Source: Branchiostoma belcheri (lineage: Eukaryota; Chordata; Leptocardii; Amphioxiformes; Branchiostomatidae). From it: a stretch of DNA of 64,000 bases. Below the pieces are notes generated by a model that had not been told where the DNA came from, searched no databases, and saw nothing but the letters and a program-made list of their open reading frames with translations. This document shows, piece by piece, positions 34,511-46,170 of the stretch. The DNA lies in NCBI RefSeq assembly GCF_001625305.1, contig NW_017802536.1, forward strand, positions 907,113 through 971,112, written 5' to 3'. Every line of letters begins with the position of its first letter. The first letter of the stretch is position 1. Position numbers and translations under genes: made by a program.

Positions 34511-35295
34511 GAAAGGAGTTTGTGTTTTCATAAATTTGTTTTAGGGTGTAAGAACAGTTATTCCGGTGCCATTAGCAGATGTTACAGTAGAGTAGCAATA
34601 ATTACTAATCATTAGTGATTGTAAATCAAAGCCATTTACAGGTGGTAATCACCATGCATTAAAGATACAAAAGCACTTTACATGTCATGGAGGTTTAAAC
34701 GATACTCATGTCGCAGAATGCCAAAATTTATTCCAAAGGTACAAGAAAATGTGAAGGAATGAAAATGAAAAGTATTATTCACCATGTCTATGAAAAATTA
34801 CTCAATGTACAGATGCAGACTAAAAGTGCACAAAGAAAATGCAGGCGAAGAAGGGATAATCTAAGGCTAGCCTAGACAAGTACTTGAGAAAGGAGATATT
34901 GATATATGAAGCACAAAACAGTCACTGCAGGACCAACCAACTAAAAGTCAACCAAGAGGCATGCAAATTCTTGTCACCGAAGTCGAGTTCCTCGTCCATG
35001 TACGTGTCATTTCCGGCAAGGACGTGCGTACCGACCCCCCCAAAAAAGGTTTGTGCCATCAAGGACACCGCGCAATCTGCGTCAAGAAACAAATTTGTCG
35101 AGAGATCAACATTTTACATGTTTAACTTAAGATGGTATGGTTTCTTACACTCATTGGCGTTTTGAACGAAATATTATTATTCGTAAATATTGTTGTAAAG
35201 ATATTGTTGTGAAGTATAGTATGTATGATTGAATTCATGCAAATCATAATGAAAGTTTTTTTGGATGATGAGGGCACTCAACATGTGCAAACTTG
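34511..35295. other. No gene seen
   Basis: A 93-residue ORF (34884-35165) has no motif and is not supported. Confidence 0.4.
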
Positions 35296-35299
35296 GCAG

Positions 35300-35437
35300 C
35301 TGGGACGAGGTACCTGAGAAGAACCGCGGAGATCCTGGACAAGAACTACATGTCGTCTGCGCCCAGCGGGGACGGGATCCAGGACCATTCACGGCTCATA
35401 GTAAGACGTCTCGTCTGGGAGTCAAAGAAGAGATTAA
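35300..35437 (+). CDS. Possible orphan exon
   Basis: A GC-rich, codon-like block is flanked by a GGCAG acceptor and a GTAAGATC donor. Two frames are open (one reads TRYLRRTAEILDKNYMSSAP and ends LVWESKKRLS). No family recognised. The LVRR-x-x-WESKKRLSK end faintly resembles the ILEWRSNKLKKIL segment at 42.6 kb, which may be chance. Confidence 0.3.
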
Positions 35438-35970
35438 GTAAGATCTTGACATTGTGTCCCCCCCCCCCCGAAGGGCAAGCGAACGCACGTAAATGCCATC
35501 TGACAGACCGCTGCCCGACGGAGCAGCTTAGACATTCAAAGCACGGAGCAGCTTAGACAGCGCGAGCGGAAGCGCTAGCAACGTAAACGAGGATTAAACT
35601 ACACGCAAACAACGTTAACCTGGGAAGGAAATGTGTATGTAGTGGGCTGAGGTATTTATAAGGGGTAGTTTGGTATCTGCAGAAGGGGAACTTTGGAGTA
35701 GTTATGGTAGAAATTTTCTTTTTATTCCAAGTTGTCATTAGCCACATATTTTCATGCTATTTGGACAATATTGGATATGTTAGCTACAAAACATTCTAAC
35801 TTAATGTTGTAGTTTTTCGGCATTTAATTAAGTATGCTTAATCAATTGTATTTTGCCTGCATTGTTATATAGTAACTGGTATTCATTCAAACTCTATAGT
35901 TTTCTTAATGTACACGTATATGGGTCGTAAAAGGCGTCAAGAAGAAATAAACGTGAACTCCTCCTGACAG

Positions 35971-36215
35971 ATGCCACTTTGGCCGAGCTGTATCCAAGCA
36001 TGAAGCTGTTAGCGTCAGTTCTGGTGGTCATCCCAGTCAGCACTGCTGATAGTGAGCGAGCCTTTAGCACCCTGAACAGGGTCAAGACTCGTCTGCGCAG
36101 CAGCTTGAAGAACGAGACGCTCCACCAACCGCTGACAATCAGCATTGACGGGACAGACACTGAGAGTTTCGACTTTGAGGAAGCTGCAACAACGTGGGAG
36201 GGGGTGGGTATATAG
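35971..36215 (+). mobile_element. hAT transposase C-terminal (dimerisation) domain, fragment
   Basis: An exon after a TCCTGACAG acceptor reads ATLAELYPSMKLLASVLVVI, then PVSTADSERAFSTLNRVKTR and LRSSLKNETLHQPLTISIDG, with the stop at 36213-36215. The P-x-S-x-A-x-x-E-R-x-F-S-x-x-x-x-x-K-x-x-x-R-x-x-L pattern is the hAT C-terminal domain, of the kind seen in ZNF862/KIAA1586-like genes. The upstream DDE and BED parts were not found. A LINE RT fragment follows immediately. Confidence 0.75.
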
Positions 36216-36279
36216 GTGCGGACTCGCAGAATCAGCGTGTAGTTTGTAGTCGAAACTACTTTTGTAATGTTTGTAATCT

Positions 36280-36650
36280 ATTCGACAGAAAAGGCCCACC
36301 GGAATCTCGGTGCGGCTTTCGTAGTGGTCGTGGCACAGCTGACAGGACATTTGCTTATAGACAACTACAGAAGTGCACAGAACAGAACAGACCACTAAAT
36401 GCAATATTTATAGACCTTACCAAAGCCTTTGACACCGTCAGCAGGGAAGGGTTATGGAAGCTACTCCGAAAAGTAGTTTGTCCGGACAGGATTGTTGCTG
36501 TCATTCAGTCAATTCATGATGGCATGGAATGAGGTGTGTTTGACAATTTTTCGGAACCATTCAACATATCAAATGGCGCCATACAAGGTTGCGTGTTAGC
36601 TCCTACATTATGTGGCATTGTGCTTGCTCGTATGCTGCAGTACCCAACAG
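36280..36650 (+). mobile_element. LINE RT fragment
   Basis: Blocks ESRCGFRSGRGTADRTFAYR, AIFIDLTKAFDTVSREGLW, a TGA stop near 36530, then ISNGAIQGCVLAPTLCGIVL in another frame and ARML. This is the front half of a LINE RT up to just before the catalytic Y/F-x-D-D block. Broken. Confidence 0.75.
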
Positions 36651-38010
36651 CCATCAATCTCCTCCTGCTACGATATTTAACTTTCACTACAATCCACCAC
36701 CTCCAGTGTTGACGTGTTGCAAAACATCAACGTTTACCTTACTTTAACTAAGCACATAGATACATGTAAAATAAATTTGTTTGCTCTGCCTTACACTTCT
36801 TATGTTGGCAACGTAAGAATAGCGATGCAATGTTGGTGGACCGCAAAAGCTGTGACTCCTGGCGGGTTTCTGAATATCATAAATTCACTATTCGCATTTT
36901 TCACAGGCACATGATCTTCTACGGGTTGCTGGTCGACTATCTCAGTCTTTGGTGGAAAATCACCAGTCACTTCAAATGATGGAGACAACGTGTAACAGAA
37001 CAAGGTTGTTATTTGAAGTGAATCCCAATTCTTATTCAGAAGTGGAATGCATGGGAAAGGAGACTAGGTATCGACTGGTAGAATGTGAGAATTTCGTGAC
37101 GTGGATTATGAAGAACATTATACATAATGTAATTGGGATAATATAACCTAGATTACGTAACTAGGAACGCACATGTCTACGTTATGATCTTTTTAACAGT
37201 CGTGTCATAGGTAATAGTGGAATTGTATCAGTGGGATCGTATTATACCATCTATAATCTACGTTACTAAATATAACCTCAGTGAGAATTTTTGGTTCGTT
37301 TTGGTGTTTTAATAGGCACGGCGATAGGATTCCGTAAGGATCTACCACACACCAGTCCCCACCGGTAGCTGCGGCAGACCAGCCTGACGTGACGTCAGTA
37401 GTGACGGGATCGAAGCATGGACAGCAGGTCTTTATCAGGGGCGCCAAACCGCGGGTACACCTCCGGTATTCGGGCAACAAGAGTGAGGGGCAGAAAAGTA
37501 TTCAATTAAGTCATTGGTTAGTTGGGTATCGTATATAAGCTGCAGGACAAGTTGTACCGGGCTGATCGTGAAGACGTAAGACGTTTAGTAGAACAAGGAC
37601 ATACAACTTGAGCTACGCCGGCATACAGCACGTTTCTGTCTGAACTCGCGAGAAGTACTCCCGTGTGTGGAACGTTGCAGATTGTAGGGGGTAGCAACAC
37701 TATTAGTATCTTAAGGAAAGTTGTGGAAGGTGGGATTGTCTTAGCCAACTTGGGATTCTACAAATACCTGGGACATCTACAGAAGAGGGCACCGGAACTA
37801 CATTGTAATCACGCACTTTGTCTGCAGTGCAATTGAATTAGATCGCATTCCCTCTGAAATTAAATTTCTAATCTGATCCTCTTCCCTATGGCTGTTTTGG
37901 CTCAAACGTTGACAACGTTCCCGTCTCTTCTCCTGGCAGCTATCCCGCTCCTTCCGCCCCACCTTCTTTCGCTCATCCCTTACTTATCTTTTCGGTCTGA
38001 CTACATGTAG
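36651..38010. other. No gene recognised
   Basis: A plus-strand open stretch near 37370-37520 (VAAADQPDVTSVVTGSKHGQ) and another at 37560-37840 look mildly coding but carry no motif I know. Not annotated further. Confidence 0.35.
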
Positions 38011-38378
38011 GTACGCTGTGGACCAAACGAAGAAACCGAGGGATAAGGAGGCCTGCCGGAAGGGGTGGTACGGTCATCCATCCCTAACACCGGGTCTGTT
38101 CACCATCTACTGCCCACATGGAGTCTGCTACGGGTTCGAGGCCATGTGGAGCTGCGAGACCCCCCAACATTCATTCGAGATCCTCAGGGCACGGTTCGAG
38201 ACGGCCCCGGGATAGTCATGTACGACAACAGCTGTCAGCTACATCGGTATGTAATGAAAAGGGATCCACACTTCTTCAAGAAGACTGTTTCTGGTAGACG
38301 GATTGCCCTAAGTCAAGAGGCATGTTGGCTGCACTTGGGATACTGCATGGATAACTACAGCGCTCGCTTCCGTTAAAT
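38011..38378 (+). mobile_element. KDZ (Kyakuja-Dileera-Zisupton)-like transposase core fragment
   Basis: An exon after a CATGTAG acceptor reads HPSLTPGLFTIYCPHGVCYG, FEAMWSCETPQHSFEILRAR, then after a frameshift near 38210 continues GIVMYDNSCQLHRYVMKRDP ... EACWLHLGYCMDNYSARFR. The F-T-x-x-C-P-H-G-V-C-Y-G-F, I/M-Y-D-N-x-C-x-L-H-x-Y and C-x-x-G-Y-C-x-D motifs are characteristic of KDZ transposases, with the YDN aspartate a catalytic candidate. At least one frameshift makes it a relic. Family call from memory of the motif set. Confidence 0.6.
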
Positions 38379-40119
38379 GAGCAAACTATCAGGTGTCGAC
38401 CCGAGTACTGAGACCGCGTCATGGACGACCGCATCCACCCCGTGCTTTGCTTTGGACGTACAGCGCCCATGGCCGTGTTTATTCCCGTGCTGTCATTGTA
38501 ACATGATTGAGTGTATCGAGTGCATAAAACTGTATGTCTGCTAGTGTCTTTATGTGCATTGTAAATAAAATGGAGTTGGTAAATCTAAGTTGGCTCGACC
38601 GAGTTCCTGTTAGTAACGTTAGTTGTTATATCGTCTTAATAAAGTTGCAAGTCACTGTTAGTAATATCCAAATTCCAAATTTTCCAACACGGAATTAATT
38701 CATTCCATAACAAAAGTCCAAGCAAAACAAACGTGACTTCTTCTGACTCATTAAAGTTAGAAGTAACCATAGTTGACAGAACGTGCCAGAACAACTGAAG
38801 TTGACAATCATAATTTCAACTAAAAGACAAGAATAACGCAAAACGTCTGAACTACAGCTGGGACAGTGTAAGATAAACTAATCCATCTTAGATTTTATTA
38901 GATACCAAAAATCAATGCATTGAATTTCTCTGGTCAGGTTTGTCAAAATCGTCATTAGTATGTAATGTGGTTTTGAGAATTGTTTTGATCAAAATCGTCT
39001 TTTAAGCACATTGGGTATAGGACACAGACTAGTTCCTACACGTTTTATGGCAATCTCTAGGCTATAGAGGGATTTCAAATATTTAATGGCACATGCCTCT
39101 GAATAAGTATCGAAAAGTAAAATATCAAAGTCCAAGACCTTCTCTTGTCAGAAATACGGGCTGGAACCTGAGGTAGTCATTTGCGATGAGACAGCCTTGG
39201 GGTTCGGAAAATACTTTATCGCCGAAACCAGCTGTCGGCGAGAGGAAAGGACAATCATTCCTCAACATATCACAACGAAACAGTTTGAAACAACAAAAAA
39301 AAGGCGAGGAGGCTACTCAGTGTGTAAAGGGGGGGGGGGTCATAAAAAGACCAGAATCAGGGGCTCGGCTCAGGGGAATGGTCGGTCACGTGCATCTTCA
39401 ACAAGCAGTCACCTGTATCTTCTACAAGCATATGGACAACAAGAACTCAATCTACCATTGAATACCTGGGAACGGGAGAGGGGGTACAAATCTATATCGC
39501 GACGCCCTATAGTAGAGCTTGCCACGTGTACCACATGTTGCCGATTACTGTGACAAAGAGACCTTCAGATTGGCAAAGAAACTGGCTCTTCTTGGTCAGG
39601 AAAGGTATCGCAAGTATTTCGCGCATACGTGCAGAACAAGGTACCTATTCCGCGTTCTTTTGCGCTCTGTATTGATATGAAAAACAATTGACCTACTGAT
39701 GTCTCTTCTCCTATTTATCTAAATTTAGAGTTCAACTGTTTATTGAAAAAAACACACTGCAGGCTTCCAGACTTTTAACTTAAAAAACGTCATAGAACTT
39801 TTTTTTTATATTTCCACCAAGGGCATCTTCTGTTACCCATCTCCTACCACCAACACGCCACTCTCGTTCTTCCCCTTCTCCAATGATATCTTGCCCACGT
39901 TTCATTTATTTATCAAGGAGTACAACCAAGAAATTCTGAAACTATCCCGCAACGACAACTTTACTTACATCAAACACAAAAGGCTCACATAGGACCGATG
40001 CCTGTGTCTGCCTGATCAGATCCACCTTGACCACAGAAGCGGCACAAAGCTACTTGTCTCAGATGTCATACGCACACTGAATCCAGTACGCACTCTGAAT
40101 CCAGTACATAGATGAAATA
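38379..40119. other. No gene recognised
   Basis: Contains AATAAA near 38566, an AT-rich flank, and a poly-G run near 39330. The overlapping ORFs at 39186-39553 look like composition artefacts. Confidence 0.4.
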
Positions 40120-41110
40120 CCCTCAAATGACACCAAAGCCACGGCCGATGCCATCAACGCCACTCTCAGTAAATAACAAGATCACTCCCTCGTTTGGACA
40201 TCAACCATCTACCATCCTTTCTCCCAGCACCTCAACCGCCCCAGGTGAACGTGTGGGATATGTACCACAAGCTAAGGAACGTACGCATTCGGAAAGCAGC
40301 CGGCCCCGATAACATCACCGGGCGGTTTATTAAAGAGTTTGCATTCGAGCTAAGCCAACCGCTCACCTCTATCCTTAACGCATCGTTGAACGAAGGACGC
40401 GTCCCCAATTGCAAGGAATGGTATGAGGCGACGGTCACCCCACTGCCAAAAACGAAACCACCAAAAGTGTGCGAGCTTCGCCCAGTATCGTTAACCTCCC
40501 TCTTGGCGAAGGTTTGCGAAAGCTTTATCGCAAAATGGACCATGTCCGACATCATCTCAAACATCGAGCCACAACAGATCGGCGGTCTACCCGGAAGATC
40601 CACAGCACACTGCTTAGTGGATATCCTACATCACCTTAGTAAGACTTCAGACCAGAGAAGGACAGTTAGCAGCATAGTAATGACGGACATCGCTAAAGCG
40701 TTTGATATGGTGGACCACTTAACAGCTATGCAAAGACTGCCCGAGTTAAGCTGTCGACCATCACTACTTTCATGTATTTGTGACCTCTTAACTGGGAGAA
40801 GACAGCGCGTCCTCTACCAAGGCACTCTCTCCGCGTGGGAAGACCTAACATGCGGCCTAACCCAAGGCACCGTCCTGGCTCCCATTATATTTGTCGCCAT
40901 AATCAACTGTGCCACAACGGACGTTCCCGCGAGAGATTGGAAGTTCGTGGACGATCTCACCATCATAGAGTGCAGACTGTTACACCAAACCCTCCACCTA
41001 CAAGAGGACCTAGACACACTTGAGCGTTGGTCTTCAGAGAGTTACATGAAACTCCACCCAGCAAAATGCAAGGTAATGCATGTATGCTTCGCCCGTAACC
41101 CCCCACAGTT
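40120..41110 (+). mobile_element. CR1/L2-like LINE RT fragment
   Basis: The long frame from 40194 gives the RT N-terminal segment (VRIRKAAGPDNITGRFIKEF, WYEATVTPLPKTKPP, ELRPVSLTSLLAKVCESF), GGLPGRSTAHCLVDIL, MTDIAKAFDMVDHLTAMQRL, GLTQGTVLAPIIFV, and catalytic KFVDDLTIIE (about 40938-40961), then SYMKLHPAKCKVM. The frame is open for about 300 residues, unusual for this window, so the copy is young or lightly damaged. The endonuclease is absent. The RT stops abruptly at about 41104 and the C-terminal third is missing. Confidence 0.8.
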
Positions 41111-41225
41111 TATTGATTGTATTAACAGCGGTTACATTTTTCTCCTTGTTTGATAAATCTGTAGGAGGACAATTGCCTTTTCGTTGGAGATCACAAGGCT
41201 CAACGCTGTCCTCCCAATAAGAAAA
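41111..41225. mobile_element. LINE-type 3' stem-loop next to the truncated RT
   Basis: GGAGGAC (about 41164) and GTCCTCC (about 41211) form a stem like the one at 29680-29725. It joins the RT at 40.1-41.1 kb with no C-terminal domain in between, suggesting an internal deletion or template switch. Confidence 0.35.
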
Positions 41226-42455
41226 GAACAACAGGAAGGCACTTCCATCCAAGGCCTATACAACAGCAATAGAGGTGAGAATGGACATAGAATATATTAT
41301 CTGCGCTAGCCCACAGCAGTGGGTCGGCACGATTTTAATTTCAACACAAACCCTAGACCTGCCACAGACCCTGCATGCAATTGGAACGGAATTGATTCAG
41401 ATGGACACAGACTTCGCCATAACCTCTATGAGATGCCGTGGTGTGGGAGCGCAGTCATAATATTCTACTCACTTTTGGTCTTCCTACAAACTATCACAAT
41501 GAACTTTATCGCATGTGAACTTCTTGGTTTTAGGACCCGGTGACACATTTTGAACTGAACCAGAAAAAAATAACGGACCGTTTCAACCCCCCCCCAACCC
41601 TAACTGAACAGGCCAACTTGTACCTGCGGATGCCAATGCGAGACTGCCTGACATAACCTACTTCACTGCCCAATGTACCAACGCTCGACCCTCCTCAGAA
41701 AACTATCCAGGCTTCTAGGACCCTTGATTTTACAACCCTAGTAGACAACATTCCTTCTACTCCGTGGTAGTCCTGTGTACTCATCAGTTGTCAATTCCAA
41801 AATACATGTATAACCTCTCAACATATCACCGTAAATTAATCACTTCAACACAACGTTTTGAAAGTTTTTTTTTAGATTTACAAAAGTGTCCTTTCTTTGA
41901 TATCATTCAATCACTGGGTTGAAAATCGGACTGCCCAGTAATGGATAAATATATACTTACGGATGGCCGGCCCGAGAGAAAGGCTTTGGACCACTTGGTT
42001 ACTCTTAGTCTTAATCTTGTTTATTAGCTACTGATTGTTTAATGTATCGCCCTTTACACACTAAACAGTATCAACACATGTCCCTAACACGTGTAGCTTG
42101 TAGTATGGAACACATAGTGCTTACATCTACTATACATCACTTCAAAGTCCACTATCTTAAATTGCAGACTACATGGCTTTAGAAAGGGCGCTCATGCTTG
42201 ACAACTTTTGGACAATGTCAGATATAAGTGATCTCTAGTGACAACTACAATTTACAGGAATATCTTATTTCTAAACTTTAAAAGGCTTTGACTGCGTGGA
42301 CCTCATAACCATTATTGTATCCAAGCTGAGTCTACATTTTGCTAAATGGAGCAGGAAAACCAAAAGATTGTGTACAATATGTACTAGTATAGTAGTTTTC
42401 AGACATATACAATGTACCTGTAAATGAATAAACATGATTCTGGTATTTTTTACAG
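41226..42455. other. No gene recognised
   Basis: Short ORFs near 41275-41543 are overlapping and without motif. The rest is AT-rich. Confidence 0.4.
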
Positions 42456-43030
42456 CTCTTTGACCGAAGAAAGCTGGCAGGGAAGGCTTTGCTGATCCGG
42501 GCAGAACAGGAGTTCCTGGAGGGGGCCAACGCCTGCCTGATGTCAGAGGAGGAAATCGACACAGGTGACTGCGACAGATGGCTGGTAAAGCAGCCATCTT
42601 GGAGTGGAGGAGCAACAAGCTGAAGAAGATCCTGGACAAGTGCAAAGAGGCGATGGAGAAAAACCCGAAGTCCAGGAGAGCCACGCCGAGGATGCGCTCA
42701 GCCCAGCCAAGCAGTGAGGCCACGCCGACCAAGGTCAGCAGGGCCTACGTGAGGAGCAGGAGTGAGGAGGAAGCAACTGAGGGAAGCCAGGAGGAGACAG
42801 ACGAGATTGAGGATGGGGATGAGGCAAGCAGTGAGAGGGACAATGAGAGCACTGGGGGGGACAAAGACATGGCAAGTGATAGTGAGGGTAGTGATGTGGA
42901 GAAGGAACACACAGTCAGGGGAAAGAGAGTGAGAGATGAGGAGAATGTTCAGGAGGAAGTCAACATTGTTAGGAAAAAGAGAGGAAGGAGCTCAAGGATA
43001 ATGATTAAGGACGAGGAAGACTTGGAGTAA
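42456..43030 (+). pseudogene. Terminal exon of an unrecognised acidic protein, frameshifted
   Basis: After a TTTTTTACAG acceptor the frame reads LFDRRKLAGKALLIRAEQEF and LEGANACLMSEEEIDTGDCD. Near 42575 it shifts to KAAILEWRSNKLKKILDKCK, then a Ser/Glu/Asp-rich tail with basic patches (GKRVRDEE, RKKRGRSS) and a TAA stop at 43028-43030. Helical front, acidic tail and nuclear-localisation-like basic clusters suggest a nuclear protein. It might be the C-terminus of the KDZ-like transposase 4 kb upstream on the same strand, but I cannot show this. AATAAA at about 43580 fits the transcript end. Confidence 0.5.
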
Positions 43031-43185
43031 AGGGCTGCGAAAAAGAGGTTGTTAAGACTTGGAGTAAAGGACTGAGAAAAAGAGGTTGTTAAGACTTGGA
43101 GTAAAGGGCTGCGAAAAAGAGGTTGTTAAGACTTGGAGTAAAGGGCTGAGAAAAAGAGGTTGTTAAGACTTGGAGTAAAGGGCTA
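43019..43185 (+). repeat. 37-bp tandem repeat that starts at the stop codon
   Basis: Four full copies and a partial one, starting at 43019, 43056, 43093, 43130 and 43167, unit GACTTGGAGTAAAGGGCTGC followed by GAAAAAGAGGTTGTTAA. The first unit contains the last codons (D-L-E) and the stop of the acidic exon, so the array grew out of the coding end into the 3' UTR. Confidence 0.95.
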
Positions 43186-43600
43186 AAAAGATAGGGTAGA
43201 GAGGTTAGAAAAGGTTACAGAGTAGTGTAGGATAGTTGAATATAATAAAATATGTATAGCTAGGATGTAATTTAGCTTGGTTTAGTGCATTTCATTTTAG
43301 GTTAGGTAAGATAGAAGTTAGGGCTATTGTAGAGTAAAGAGGAGGGGGCATTATCTATTGAGGATTTAGGTTAGATACATTCTTTGCTGGGGTAAGGTAC
43401 AGTATAGCAAACTAGTATTGAGTAATCAGGAGATAAGGTTAGGAGTGATAAAGATTCTAGTTAAGGATAAGGTAGAGGTTTAGTACATGTTAGAATAGAA
43501 TTATGACTGAGTAAAGAAGAGCTTCATTATGCAGCAAAAGGAAGTACGAATGTGTTTTTTTATCACTGCTAAGATACAAAATAAACCGATGTATACAATG
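43186..43600 (+). other. Purine- and TTAGG-rich 3' UTR-like stretch
   Basis: Irregular GTTAGG/GGTTAG/AAGGTTAG words recur (about 43200-43480), followed by AATAAA at about 43580. No ORF. Probably the 3' UTR of the preceding exon. Confidence 0.4.
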
Positions 43601-43699
43601 AAAACTGATTTAAGCTTACTTACTTTTTATGGATATACAGGTTAATATTTATGTGGGATGCAGGTACTTTTATCATTTTTTTCTGTTGGTTCGTATCTG

Positions 43700-44030
43700 C
43701 CATGGTACAGGAAAATTGCAGTTCATATCTGCTAATTGGCAATGATTTCAGGTTAAGGTGCAGGTTTCGGATTTGGCTAAAATCCGTTAAATTCCGTAGT
43801 TCGTATGTGCTTACACGCAGCAAATACGGGAACGTACAGGTTTCGGATATGGTGAGGATCCGTGAAAATCCGTAGTTCGTATCTGCTTACACATAACAAA
43901 TACGGGAAGATTCGGGTGTCGGATTTACTTAGGATCCGTGAAAATCCTTAGTTCGTATCTGTGAATTCGGAGCAACGACAGGGGATTCGCGTTTCAGAAT
44001 AGGTTTTTAATTTGTATCTGGCACGTTATG
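43700..44030. repeat. Tandem repeat of a 76-78-bp unit
   Basis: The TTCGTATCTGC block recurs at about 43722, 43800, 43876 and 43952, with CAGGTTTCGGATATGG and GCAAATACGGGAA blocks between. Copies are moderately diverged. Related CCGAAATTTCGGAT-type words continue to about 44250. Confidence 0.8.
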
Positions 44031-44600
44031 AGCGTAGTCCATTAATGTTATACTGTAAGGATGCCAAAAAATACCTCTGAAATCCGTCCCCGAATCTGTG
44101 AGAAATACTTATTTCGAATTTTTGTCGTATCTAAAAGATAACAGGATCCGAAATTTCGGATACATGACAGATCCGACTCGCATCCGCTCGTATTCTTAAA
44201 AGATACGACAAGATAGCGGCCCGGATATGCCTGTATCTGAACCTATTTTGTCCAGTGATGCATGTTCAATGTATAAAAAAACGACGATGACGACGACACA
44301 GATGACAAATCTCGGTACAACTGTGAGATGAACTTAGCCATGTTTATGAAAACATTGAAGAGCATAAAGCAAATGTGTTTGAGTGAGGGAGTAGAAGCAC
44401 TAGGGTACATCAATGGGCTTGAGAATGCCGTGTGTTCTGTGTAGCAAAAAAGAGAATAACAGTTTAGGCAAACCAGATTCGAGGACTTCTTTAAGAAAGT
44501 GTAAATCTACTAAACCCAAAATTACTACCTTCCAAGCAGGGGTTTAGACTTTGGTTTATATTTGGCATGTTTTTATGGTTTTATATGACTTGTATATTTT
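44031..44600. other. No gene seen
   Basis: The flank of the tandem repeat, then AT-rich sequence without a supported ORF. Confidence 0.4.
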
Positions 44601-45005
44601 TTTTACTCCAGCCTAGACGGTGTGGCAAAGATAACTGCATGGAAAATCATACTACGTGACCAATTTGATACATGCACTGCCTTGCAACCAGTAAAAGATC
44701 TGTCTATAGATTACAAGTGCACAAGATTATGTACTATGAATCACAGCCTTTTAGTACACAAACTCCCTCAATATGGAATTCGGAGCCAAACCCTAGCGTG
44801 GATTGACGTCTTGACAGATCGCCGATAGGCTTTACAGATGGCCAGGTTGCCAGGGTTAAAACAGAACCCCACAGTGCTCGAGTCTTGGCCATTGCCTCTT
44901 CTGGGCATATATAAATGACCTCCCTGAAAAAACTGGATGCACTTGCCAGCCTCTTTGCTGATGACACTGCTATGTACAAAGCGGTAGTGTATCCTGGCCA
45001 CTAGG
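44601..45005 (+). mobile_element. LINE RT fragment (CR1/L2-like)
   Basis: Reads NHSLLVHKLPQYGIRSQTLA and WIDVLTDRR, a stop, then in other frames KTEPHSA-like sequence and the catalytic LFADDTAMYKAV near 44955-44985. Multiple frame changes; a relic. Confidence 0.65.
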
Positions 45006-45189
45006 ACCTGTTAAAACAAAGACCTGCAATGGCTGAAGAAGTAGGACATGCAATTCCACCCAGAGAAATGTGTCTATATGCCTGTTGACCAGAATACGAG
45101 ACCGATGATACGCTTGTATATCTTTTATGGTCACACTCAAGACATACTTCGAAATACCTGGGCACCACAATGAGCAGAGAGATGAGAGC

Positions 45190-45530
45190 TAGAACATTCA
45201 CTTAAATAAATGATATAAAGGAGCCTTTTCTGACTGGGAGAAGGCCACCTGTGGAGTACCGCAGGTTACCAAACTTGATTTACCCCGCCCTCATTAATGA
45301 CCCCTGTGCCTAGAGAAGAGACGTCATCGGGGGCCTGGAAATACGTGGGCGATATGTCTCTTGGAGAGGCCAGGCTTTCGATACATCCTCCAAAAGTACA
45401 AACTGATCTTGACAAACTAGTTGGTTGAACTGATAGAAACTATATTCAGCTTGACTCAACCAAATGTAAGGTAATGGTTACCCGTTTCCAACGAAACCGT
45501 CCACCAATACCAAGACTCTTTGTTGGAACA

Positions 45531-45563
<33 letters not shown>

Positions 45564-46170
45564 GCATATTCGAGCGAAGGCAGAAGTCAGCGACCAAGCT
45601 GAAGTCAGCCATTGGGGGCAGCAATGAGTCGAACATTCAAGTCATGGTTTGAGTAAGGTACGGACAAACACTGATTCGTATAGATTTTAACTACCTCTAG
45701 TGGAGTATACATGTAGCCAACGCGTTCTTGGAGTAATCCTTCAAGCCAACTTGAAGTGGTCACCCCATGTTACAATTTTGATTGATACTTCTGCAAACTG
45801 TAGATTGAACATGCTTAGGCCTCTGGAGAAACACAGTGTAGACATAGATGATTTAGTATTGGTGTATGTAGGGTTTGTGCGGTCTTCGCTCGAATATGCC
45901 TGTCAGGTCTGGCACCTAGGGCTAACAGTACAACAAACATAAAGAACGTGTTCAAGTAAGGGCTTGTAGAATCATGCTGGGTCACTTATATAATAAATAC
46001 AGTTCTGCCTGACAGGCGTGTGGTCTAACTCCACTGTTTGTAAGACGGGAAGACTGAAAGACGACTGCCTTAGGTTTGCTAAATCCCTGCTCATGTCTGT
46101 GTCACTACATAATTGGTTACCCCCACGTAGGGGCAAACTCAGAAACTCGCACACCACGAGCAGTTGTGTC
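45190..46170 (+). mobile_element. Second CR1/L2-like LINE fragment, interrupted by a TA microsatellite
   Basis: RT pieces SDWEKATCGVPQ, a WKYVGDMSLGE-like active-site block where the usual aspartate pair is not intact (about 45340), then IQLDSTKCKVMVTRFQRNRP. After the TA run and about 130 bp of other sequence, the C-terminal RT continues as VLGVILQANLKWSPHVTILI and FVRSSLEYACQVWHLG (45700-45942). A tail with KDDCLRFAKSLLMSVSLHNW and LPPRRGKLRNS (about 46050-46150) ends the ORF2. Heavily broken. Related to the RT at 40.1-41.1 kb. Confidence 0.65.
45536..45563. repeat. (TA)n microsatellite
   Basis: About 13 TA units inside the LINE fragment. Confidence 0.9.

Noticed and set aside
39186-39553. 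Two overlapping plus-strand ORFs of 91 and 118 residues
   Set aside because: No motif, they cross a poly-G run, and no splice or codon signal supports them.
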